From Williamsia muralis NBRC 105860 (GTDB taxonomy: Bacteria; Actinomycetota; Actinomycetes; Mycobacteriales; Mycobacteriaceae), in contig NZ_BDAP01000006.1 in assembly GCF_001598915.1 (NCBI RefSeq), forward strand, positions 248,001-312,000: 64,000 bases of DNA, in the 5' to 3' direction. Made by a program: the position numbers and the translations under genes. Below, piece by piece: positions 57,617 to 64,000 of this stretch (position 1 is its first letter; the number at the start of each line of letters is the position of its first letter). The notes under the pieces were generated by a model. That model saw only the letters and a program-made list of their open reading frames with translations. It did no database searches and was not told the origin of the DNA.

Positions 57617-59176
57617 TCAGGGCCGGACCTGCACCTCGACCGAATGCAGTCCGGTCGCTCCGTCCGGCACCGACGGCGTCTCCGATTCGATCTGCGCTGC
57701 GCCTTCGCCGTCGATGGCCCGAACCCTCAGGCGGTGCTCGCCGGATGGGGCATCCCACTGCCACCTCCACAGTCGCCATGCGTCGATCACGTTGGGATCC
57801 AACAGTTCTGCGTCGTTCCACGGCCCGTCGTCGACCTGCACCTGTACGCCCTTGATGCCGCGGTGCTGTGCCCAGGCCACGCCTCCGACGGTGACCGGGC
57901 CGCTGGTGAGTGAGGAACCGGTCCTCGGCACGTCGATGCGCGAACTGGTCTTGATCGGCCCCTTCTCGGCCCAGCCGAGCGTGGTCCAGTAGGCCTCCGC
58001 GCGATCGAATCTGGTGACCTCGAGCGACACGACCCACTTGGTCGCCGAGACGTATCCATACAGGCCCGGGACGACCATCCTGACCGGGTAGCCGTGTTCG
58101 AGCGGCAACGGTTCACCGTTCATCCCCACCGCCAGCATGGCGTCGCGGCCGTCGGTCAATGCGGTCAGTGGAGTACCGGCGGTCCATCCGTCGGCACTGG
58201 TCGACAACACCATGTCGGCGTCCGCGGACGGGCCGGCCGCAGCCAGGAGGTCCTTCAGGCGGTAGCCAGTCCAGGTCGCGTTGCCGACGAGGTCGCCGCC
58301 GACCTCGTTGGACACACAGGTCAATGTGATGACGGCGTCGAAGGCGCTGTTGTCTTGTTGTAGCTGGTCGAGATCAAGCCTGATCTCTCGATCGACCATC
58401 CCGTGGATGCGCAGCGACCAGCTTGTGCTCTTGACCTGTGGCACCACGAGCGCGGTGTCGATGCGATAGAAGTCGTCGTTGGGGGTGATGAACGAGCTGA
58501 CCTGAGCAATGGACGGCGCTTGTGTGGTGACCGGATTGCTCGCATCGGGCACGGCGAAGGCGGCACGATCGGCTCCCACCCCGCCACTGACCCGTCGGAC
58601 GGTCACACCGCCGAGTCCGGCCAGGACCGCCCCGCCGCCGACTGCACCGGCTCGGACCAGGAACCGGCGTCGGTCGGTGGCAGTGGCAGACCCGTCGCCG
58701 TGCGCATCGTTGTGGTCTGCGGGTTCGCCGCCCCGCGGGGGCAGTGCCCGTATCAGCCAGTGCAGTACGAGCACGGCGACCACCACCCCGGCGATCGTGG
58801 GTAGCGCCCACCCGAGCGACGCGTTCGGCCGCGCCACCGCCGCTGCGGCCCCGAGTGCTCCGACCAGGGCCACCATGACGAGTCCGGCCGGGGGACGCCG
58901 GTATTCGGCCACTCCGGCGCAAGCGGCGAGCACCGCCATGATTGCCGCGATGGTCACCAGCAGCACTGTCTTGTCGGCAGTGCCGAACGCATCGATGGCC
59001 GATTCCCTCAGACCCTCGGGCATGCGGTCGATCACCTCGGACCCCACGGCCTGTAAAGGCGACGAACTCCGATCGACGGCAGGTGCTAGCAGGTAGCCGA
59101 CGCCGAGTCCCAGCGCCACACTGGATGTTCCGGCGGCGGCAGCGAACACCATGTGGCTGCGGGGGGAGGGGTTCAT
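57617..59176 (-). CDS. membrane-anchored sulfite-oxidase-family molybdoenzyme
   Basis: A 519-residue molybdopterin-dependent oxidoreductase. Up to four N-terminal membrane helices (about residues 12-32, 68-88, 98-115 and 122-142) precede a twin-arginine-like RRRFLVRAGAVGGGAVLAGLG and the sulfite oxidase core. The core holds the molybdenum-binding cysteine near residue 287 (TLTCVSNEVGGD), YGYVSATKWVVSLE, and a C-terminal Ig-like dimerisation domain. There is no heme b5 domain. The RRxFL motif after membrane helices suggests Tat-dependent insertion of the catalytic domain to the outside, consistent with tatB in this window but not specific to it. The oxidised substrate is unknown. Confidence 0.9.
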   Translation of the reverse strand: MNPSPRSHMVFAAAAGTSSVALGLGVGYLLAPAVDRSSSPLQAVGSEVIDRMPEGLRESAIDAFGTADKTVLLVTIAAIMAVLAACAGVAEYRRPPAGLVMVALVGALGAAAAVARPNASLGWALPTIAGVVVAVLVLHWLIRALPPRGGEPADHNDAHGDGSATATDRRRFLVRAGAVGGGAVLAGLGGVTVRRVSGGVGADRAAFAVPDASNPVTTQAPSIAQVSSFITPNDDFYRIDTALVVPQVKSTSWSLRIHGMVDREIRLDLDQLQQDNSAFDAVITLTCVSNEVGGDLVGNATWTGYRLKDLLAAAGPSADADMVLSTSADGWTAGTPLTALTDGRDAMLAVGMNGEPLPLEHGYPVRMVVPGLYGYVSATKWVVSLEVTRFDRAEAYWTTLGWAEKGPIKTSSRIDVPRTGSSLTSGPVTVGGVAWAQHRGIKGVQVQVDDGPWNDAELLDPNVIDAWRLWRWQWDAPSGEHRLRVRAIDGEGAAQIESETPSVPDGATGLHSVEVQVRP

Positions 59177-59271
59177 CTGCCCAGTATCCCTGCGCCGAAT
59201 GGATGACAGGATTTTCCTTCACCCTGACCTACGATGTGACCTGCATTGGTGCCCAACGGGAGGAGCGCACT

Positions 59272-60567
59272 TTGCAACCAGGAACGGTGCCCCCATCGCA
59301 ACCCTCGGTTGTGTTGCAACGTCCGCCTTCGGCTTCGCTTGTCGGTGGCGCTCCGTGGGCACCCACGAGAGCAGACCGGATTCGCGACTTCTTGGCGGCT
59401 GTGGCGCTGCTGGCCTCGCTGGGTCTGGACTGGGACGCCGACACCCTCGCGTTGTTCCGCGTCGACGTCGCGATCGTCACGGGCCTCTCGCTGCTGTCGC
59501 TGTTGTTGCCGGCCGCGAGTCGGCGGGGAATGTTCGGGCAGACGTGGACGCCGGCGAAGCTGCGTGCGCTCAAACTGATCTGTGTGGCCCCCTATCTCGC
59601 AGTGGTCATGGTCTGCCTTGGCTGGGATATCTCATGCCGCTGGACCGAATGGGATTACGGCGGTACGGGTTTCGGTCCGGCGGTATGGATCGGGCTGGCG
59701 GGAGCGGTTCTCGCGGGGCAGCCGCGTGAGGCCGATCTCTTCGATGTCTCGGGCCACGACGGGTTCGGCGTAGCAGGTCGGCAGTCGCGGGCTCTTCTTC
59801 TTGTCGTCGGCGGGCTGTTCGCGGTGATGACGGTGTCCGCTGTGGTGATCGATGTGGTGCGTTTCGTGGAGAACCTCGATGCCGTCGCAGGCCTGCGCGT
59901 GAGCGTCCTCGATCCGCTGGTCTCCGCGGCCGCAGCCGTGGCCTGGCTGATCGTGGTCGGCCGCCTGATCCTGTCGGCGGCCACCGGTAAAACTGGTTCG
60001 TCCCTGTCGCTTTCGCTTCTGGGATGGGCTGCTGCAGGGTGGGCGCTGATGGTGTCGTTGCCGGGAGTGCCATACGAATCGGTTGATTCGGTGACCACGG
60101 GCTACCTCGGTATCGCCGTCCTCGGTGGGATCGGGGCTGCCGCGTTGTCGCCTGCGCTACCGCGCCGGATCGCGATGACGCAGCAGGAGTACTACAGTGC
60201 GCCGCTGGGAGTGGTGATGGCGGTGTCGTTGCTCTGGGTGGCGTTGTCGGTCGCCGGGCTCACCCTGTACTCGGCAACGTCCGCCGTGCTCGCAGCGCTG
60301 GTGTTCTTCACGCTCGCCCTGGCGGGGGCCACACTCGTGCGCGACAGGATGTCGAGTGGGCCGGGGGACCAGCAGAAAGCGTTGTTCGGCTTTGCGATCG
60401 GACTCGTCATCACTGCGATAGCGGTCCTGGTGGTGATGAGTGTGCGGGTGAACTGGAACCTGCCGGCGCCCTTGGCGCTCTGGCTTGTCGGGTTCGTGGT
60501 GCCGGCGTTCATCGTGTGGCGTGAGGCATTGGCGCCGTCCCTGGCCCGAAGTGGTGTGATCCGATGA
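59272..60567 (+). CDS. polytopic membrane protein of unknown function
   Basis: A 431-residue integral membrane protein, unrecognised. A Pro-rich cytoplasmic start precedes about eleven hydrophobic stretches, including FLAAVALLASLGLDW, LICVAPYLAVVMVCLG, ALLLVVGGLFAVMTVSAVVI, LGVVMAVSLLWVALSVAGL, LAALVFFTLALAGATL and LALWLVGFVVPAFIVW. The start is a TTG at 59272, set by GGGAGGAG 6 bases upstream; the open frame continues upstream but without hydrophobic similarity. TACGAT at 59230-59235 is a candidate -10 box. It overlaps the next gene by 4 bases (ATGA), so they are translated together. There are no transporter family signatures. It could be an actinobacterial DUF-family membrane protein. Confidence 0.7.
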   Translation: MQPGTVPPSQPSVVLQRPPSASLVGGAPWAPTRADRIRDFLAAVALLASLGLDWDADTLALFRVDVAIVTGLSLLSLLLPAASRRGMFGQTWTPAKLRALKLICVAPYLAVVMVCLGWDISCRWTEWDYGGTGFGPAVWIGLAGAVLAGQPREADLFDVSGHDGFGVAGRQSRALLLVVGGLFAVMTVSAVVIDVVRFVENLDAVAGLRVSVLDPLVSAAAAVAWLIVVGRLILSAATGKTGSSLSLSLLGWAAAGWALMVSLPGVPYESVDSVTTGYLGIAVLGGIGAAALSPALPRRIAMTQQEYYSAPLGVVMAVSLLWVALSVAGLTLYSATSAVLAALVFFTLALAGATLVRDRMSSGPGDQQKALFGFAIGLVITAIAVLVVMSVRVNWNLPAPLALWLVGFVVPAFIVWREALAPSLARSGVIR

Positions 60568-62192
60568 CCTACCCGTCGAATCCCGGCCCCGTTGCGCCGC
60601 AACCCGGACCGCCCGGCCCATCACGTATCCCCGGCCTTCTCAAGGCCATTGCGATCGTGGCTGCGATAGTTCTGGTGGCGACGGGCGGATTCGCGGTGAA
60701 CCGGCTACTCGTCACCCAGGTCAACGGGGCGTCGAGCGCCACGAACTCGGTGAAGGACTTCCTGGGCGCTCTCGAGGATGAGGACTGGACGAGGCTCGGA
60801 CTACTGTTGCCGCCGGATGAGACCGACCAGCTGGCCGGACTCATCGGTGACATCGGAGACCTGCAGAGCAAGCTGGGATCTGCCGGGCAGTCACCCATCG
60901 ATCAATTCGAAGGTATCTCGGTGGAGATATCGGATCTGCGTCTGACGTCCGACGCGGTGGAAGCCGATCTGACGAAGGTCTCGATCGAACGCGCCACCAT
61001 CATCCTGAAAATCGACGCCAGAACAATCGAGTCGCTGGCCGACCTCGTCCCCGACGTTGATCCGGCGGCGGTCGGTGCCGTCGAGATCGAGGTCTCGATC
61101 GCCGGACCCGAGGTCACCTACAAGACCACCACAGCCGACGACGTCGACACCGGCACCGAGACGGTGGTGGTCGGTGACCGCGAGCAGGCGCCTTTCCTGA
61201 TGTCGGTGCGGCGCGACGGTGGCTGGTTCGTCAGTCCCACATTCACTGCGGCCCAGTACACCGCAGAGGAACTGGGCTGGCAGACAGCTGATCCCGGCCC
61301 GCCCGAAGCCGGTTATGACTCTCCGGAACAGGCACTGGCCGGATTCGTCGAGGGACTGGTCGAGACCCTCCAGACCGCTGACGTCACTCATGTCGCGGAC
61401 GCGATGGGCGGGGTCGAGGCGCGACTGCTCAAGACATACGCCCCCGGCATCAATGCTGAGCTGGAGGCGGACTCCGAGTTCGACTTCGACTTCGGAATCG
61501 AGTCGCCGGTGACGATCGACGATCTCGATGTCGAGGTCACCAGGGGGGACCACGACCAGGCGCGGGTCCGGATCGACAAGTTCGAGGCCACACTCCGTTC
61601 CGAGGGCACCGAGGCAACAGTTGTCTTCGACGGTGACTGCGTACGCACGGTCGGGGAGGGCGACCAGGAATGCATCTCCGATGGCGGCCCTTTTGCCGAG
61701 CGTCTGTACGGTGCCTTCGGTCATGTGGTCGCGGTGCCGGCCGACGGCGGTTCGAAGATCAGTCCGGTGGCAACCTACTTCGACTGGATCGCGATCGCCC
61801 AGCGGGCCATCTCACGGGTCGACACCGACCTCTTGAAAGCCGTTGTCGGATTGGACTTCTCGGGTCTGGCCGCCCGAGATCCCGCGGCCACGATCGGATC
61901 GGGAGACGAGGTCACCGTCGATGTCGAAGCCGTGAGCCCGGAAATCTATGCCGGGGTGTCGGTGGTCGACCCGCAGCCGTCGCCGGAGCTGGTCGACTAC
62001 TCGTGCAGCGCCGAGACCCAACCGGGATTGTGCGAGATCATCGTGGTCGACGGAAGTGGTCGCCGACAGGACCGCGATTCGCGCTACGACATCGGGACGG
62101 GATACCAGTTCGGCTACGAGATCGCCGACGACACACGGCTGATCGTGCTCGCGGTGGCCGGACCGGTGGTGATCGAGAGCGAGCGATACTGA
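60564..62192 (+). CDS. single-pass membrane protein with large extracytoplasmic region
   Basis: A 542-residue protein that I do not recognise. A Pro/Gly-rich cytoplasmic tail of about 25 residues and one helix (ALLKAIAIVAAIVLVATGGFAV-like, near residue 26-47) are followed by about 490 extracytoplasmic residues. The region has two similar lobes: each has an acidic alpha/beta start (DFLGALEDEDWTRL and QALAGFVEGLVETLQTADVTHVADAM), a W-x-V-SP-T-type end (DGGWFVSPTFTAAQYTA), and a C-terminal lobe with Cys residues (DCVRTVGEGDQECI and YSCSAETQPGLC). The Cys pairs probably form disulfides. It is coupled by ATGA overlap to the membrane protein upstream, suggesting a complex. The function is unknown. 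Confidence 0.65.
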   Translation: MTYPSNPGPVAPQPGPPGPSRIPGLLKAIAIVAAIVLVATGGFAVNRLLVTQVNGASSATNSVKDFLGALEDEDWTRLGLLLPPDETDQLAGLIGDIGDLQSKLGSAGQSPIDQFEGISVEISDLRLTSDAVEADLTKVSIERATIILKIDARTIESLADLVPDVDPAAVGAVEIEVSIAGPEVTYKTTTADDVDTGTETVVVGDREQAPFLMSVRRDGGWFVSPTFTAAQYTAEELGWQTADPGPPEAGYDSPEQALAGFVEGLVETLQTADVTHVADAMGGVEARLLKTYAPGINAELEADSEFDFDFGIESPVTIDDLDVEVTRGDHDQARVRIDKFEATLRSEGTEATVVFDGDCVRTVGEGDQECISDGGPFAERLYGAFGHVVAVPADGGSKISPVATYFDWIAIAQRAISRVDTDLLKAVVGLDFSGLAARDPAATIGSGDEVTVDVEAVSPEIYAGVSVVDPQPSPELVDYSCSAETQPGLCEIIVVDGSGRRQDRDSRYDIGTGYQFGYEIADDTRLIVLAVAGPVVIESERY

Positions 62193-62322
62193 AAGCCGGT
62201 GTGTCCGCCTCGACAAGCGATGCGTGACCCACCGCTGGAGATCCAACGCTCTGTCGGACACCACTCGTAGGATCGGACCAGTCGTCACTGTGTTCGATCC
62301 GGGCCACGAGGGGAGGTCACCC

Positions 62323-63534
62323 ATGAGTGCAGCTCTGCCGTTGTCGCTGCCTGCACAGGAGGTGACCTTCATCCACACCGCGGACTGGCAGCTCGGCATG
62401 ACCAGGCACTTCCTCAAGGGCGATGCCCAGGCGCGGTACACAGCAGCGCGTCAGGAGGCCATCGGACGCATCGGTCGGCTGGCCGCCACGCACAACGCCG
62501 AGTTCGTCCTGGTGTGCGGTGACGTGTTCGAGGACCGGCAGGTGTCCTCGCGCGTCATCCGTCGAAGTCTCGACCACATGCAGCAGATCGGGTGCCCGGT
62601 GTACCTCCTCCCGGGCAATCACGATCCGCTCGACGCCGCGAGCATCTACAACTCGCGCGTGTTCACCGACCACAAACCCGACCACGTCCACGTTCTCGGA
62701 ACGGTCGGTGCGTTTCAGGTGCGCCCCGGCGTGCAGCTGATCGCCGCGCCGTGGACCAGCAAGGTGCCGCTGGCGGACACCATCGCACAGCAGGTCTCCA
62801 TGCTCGGGCCGAGCGAGGACATCCGCATCGTTGCCGGTCATGGACGGGTCGACACGCTCGCGCCCGACTCCGACGACCCGACCCTCATCCATGTCGCCGA
62901 ACTCGAACGCGCCATCGCGGACGGGTTGATCGACTATGTGGCGCTGGGAGACCGGCATTCGGTCACCGATATCGGTGACACCGGACGGATCTGGTATTCC
63001 GGGGCGCAGGAAGTCACCAACTACGATCACCGCGAGGAGGATCCGGGCCGAGCACTGGTGGTCACCCTCGCCCGCGGCCAGTACATGCCGGGTGTCACCC
63101 CTGCGCACGATGAGAACACCGTGCATGTCACTGCCGAACCCGTGGGGCAGTGGGCTTTTCGTACCGTCGAGCACGACATCAACAGCGCCGACGACATCTC
63201 CGGGTTGCGGCGGCGCCTCGACGCCTTCGACCACAAGGCGAACACCGTGGTGCAATTGGCGCTGCGTGGGTCCGTGAGCATCACCGAACGGTCAGAACTC
63301 GATGCGATGCTCGAGGAGTTCTCGGATCGATTTGCCGCACTGACGTTCTGGGATCTGCGTCACGACCTGGTGATCAGACCCGACGACGAGGACTTCGCCG
63401 GGATGGCACTGACGGGGTTCATCGGCGACGCCGTCACCGAACTGTCGGAGCTGGCACGCGCCACCGACTCGCAGGCAGCCGTGGCGCAGGAGGCCCTCGC
63501 CCTGCTCTTCCGGCTGGCCGGTGGTAGCCGGTGA
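62323..63534 (+). CDS. SbcD-like DNA repair exonuclease (Rv1277-like)
   Basis: Calcineurin-fold nuclease subunit, 403 residues. Motif I reads FIHTADWQLG, where Gln replaces the usual His of DxH. Motif II is LVCGDVFEDR, motif III LLPGNHDPLD, motif IV VAGHGRVDT and motif V DYVALGDRHSV. C-terminal residues follow the capping domain used to bind the ATPase partner. From memory, the M. tuberculosis Rv1277-Rv1278 pair has the same order and overlap. GGGGAGG precedes ATG 62323. It overlaps the ATPase by 4 bases (GTGA). It is likely to process DNA ends or hairpins, but it may instead belong to a defence-type nuclease. Confidence 0.88.
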   Translation: MSAALPLSLPAQEVTFIHTADWQLGMTRHFLKGDAQARYTAARQEAIGRIGRLAATHNAEFVLVCGDVFEDRQVSSRVIRRSLDHMQQIGCPVYLLPGNHDPLDAASIYNSRVFTDHKPDHVHVLGTVGAFQVRPGVQLIAAPWTSKVPLADTIAQQVSMLGPSEDIRIVAGHGRVDTLAPDSDDPTLIHVAELERAIADGLIDYVALGDRHSVTDIGDTGRIWYSGAQEVTNYDHREEDPGRALVVTLARGQYMPGVTPAHDENTVHVTAEPVGQWAFRTVEHDINSADDISGLRRRLDAFDHKANTVVQLALRGSVSITERSELDAMLEEFSDRFAALTFWDLRHDLVIRPDDEDFAGMALTGFIGDAVTELSELARATDSQAAVAQEALALLFRLAGGSR

Positions 63535-64000
63535 AGCTGCATCGACTGAGGCTGAGCCACTTTCGCGGGATCACCGAGCGGGAGATCATCTTTCCCGAGG
63601 TCGGGGTCACCGTGGTGGAGGGTGCCAACGAGGCCGGCAAGTCATCGATGATCGAGGCTCTCGATCTGCTGCTGGAGGTGCGCTCGGACAGCAAGAGCGC
63701 CAAGGTACGTGCCGTCGCCCCATCCGGTCTCGATGTCGGGTCGGTGGTGGAGGCCGACATCAGCTGCGGCCCCTACCGATTCACCTACACCAAGCAGTAC
63801 AACAGAGGTGCCCGCACGGAACTGGTCATCGATGAGCCGGTGAGAGAGCAGCTCAGTGGCCGCGCGGCCCACGAGCGTGTGTGCGCCATCCTCGATGAGC
63901 GTGTCGACGCGGGCCTGTTCAAGGCGTTGCGCCTGCTCCAGGCGGGAGACCCGGTGGTCGGCGAACTGTCGTCGAGCGCAGCGTTGTCTCGTGCACTGGA
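63531..64000 (+). CDS. SbcC-like AAA ATPase, N-terminal fragment
   Basis: Partial gene running off the right edge; 156 codons are visible with no stop. Start is GTG 63531, overlapping the SbcD-like stop (GTGA). The N-terminus KLHRLRLSHFRGIT is the usual SMC/RecF-type opening, followed by the Walker A GANEAGKSSMIEALDLLLE near residues 31-37. From memory it is the Rv1278-type partner of the SbcD-like nuclease. The coiled coil and Walker B lie outside the window. Whether a zinc hook follows cannot be seen. Confidence 0.88.
   Translation, partial: MKLHRLRLSHFRGITEREIIFPEVGVTVVEGANEAGKSSMIEALDLLLEVRSDSKSAKVRAVAPSGLDVGSVVEADISCGPYRFTYTKQYNRGARTELVIDEPVREQLSGRAAHERVCAILDERVDAGLFKALRLLQAGDPVVGELSSSAALSRAL

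Overview
This window is high-GC DNA from an actinomycete. Gene content and order point to a mycolic-acid-containing member of the Mycobacteriales, and Gordonia or a close relative fits best. The evidence is the arabinogalactan linker genes rmlD-wbbL-manB, the SigE/RseA/HtrA/TatB cluster, the trehalose importer LpqY-SugABC, the fused 2-oxoglutarate decarboxylase Kgd, many GTG/TTG starts, and many 4-base ATGA/GTGA gene overlaps. From memory, two blocks follow Mycobacterium tuberculosis gene order: one like Rv3264c-Rv3277 (positions 1-17 kb, interrupted) and one like Rv1220c-Rv1249c (17-53 kb), followed by an Rv1277-Rv1278-like pair at the right edge. The genus and the synteny were not checked against a database.

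Layout. 1-4.2 kb: edge of a GtrA-like gene, purK-purE, a dienelactone-hydrolase-like gene and acyl-CoA dehydrogenase fadE25. 4.3-9.6 kb: a NarL-type two-component system followed by a MacB-type ABC transporter. 9.7-10.7 kb: a radical SAM gene behind a LexA-type SOS box. 10.8-17.2 kb: a TIGR03089-type protein and an LCP cell-wall ligase on the minus strand, diverging from the overlapping operon rmlD-wbbL-manB-SGNH hydrolase. 17.3-21.8 kb: an O-methyltransferase, then sigE, rseA, htrA and tatB. 21.8-24.5 kb: a two-gene ABC-2 exporter with a divergent TetR regulator. 24.6-30.5 kb: Mrp ATPase, a lytic transglycosylase, a DUF1003 protein, a channel-less MgtE_N/CBS protein, a HpcH/HpaI-type lyase and a general stress protein. 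30.6-35.2 kb: lpqY-sugABC and a strong terminator. 35.2-38.6 kb: a ParB-like protein and phosphoesterase pair, a SUFU-domain protein and CorA. 38.8-44.9 kb: malic enzyme with lpqZ, a hydrolase/SDR/monooxygenase operon and a divergent TetR. 45-54.6 kb: kgd, a fused asymmetric ABC exporter, a membrane protein and a GST-like gene. 54.7-57.6 kb: PadR, an MFS drug exporter and a TetR. 57.6-62.2 kb: a sulfite-oxidase-fold oxidoreductase and an unknown two-gene membrane module. 62.3-64 kb: an SbcD-like nuclease and the start of its AAA ATPase partner.

Most of the window is core-genome housekeeping. No tRNA, rRNA, insertion sequence, prophage or CRISPR array was seen, and no gene-free stretch reaches 300 bases. 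The main novelty lies in regulation: an SOS box inside a leaderless promoter, a recurring TANNNT plus 6-7 nt plus start-codon layout, and several palindromic operators in divergent promoters. There are also a few unfamiliar gene pairs: ParB-like with phosphoesterase (35.2-36.8 kb), the 59.3-62.2 kb membrane and extracytoplasmic pair, and the asymmetric one-chain ABC exporter.
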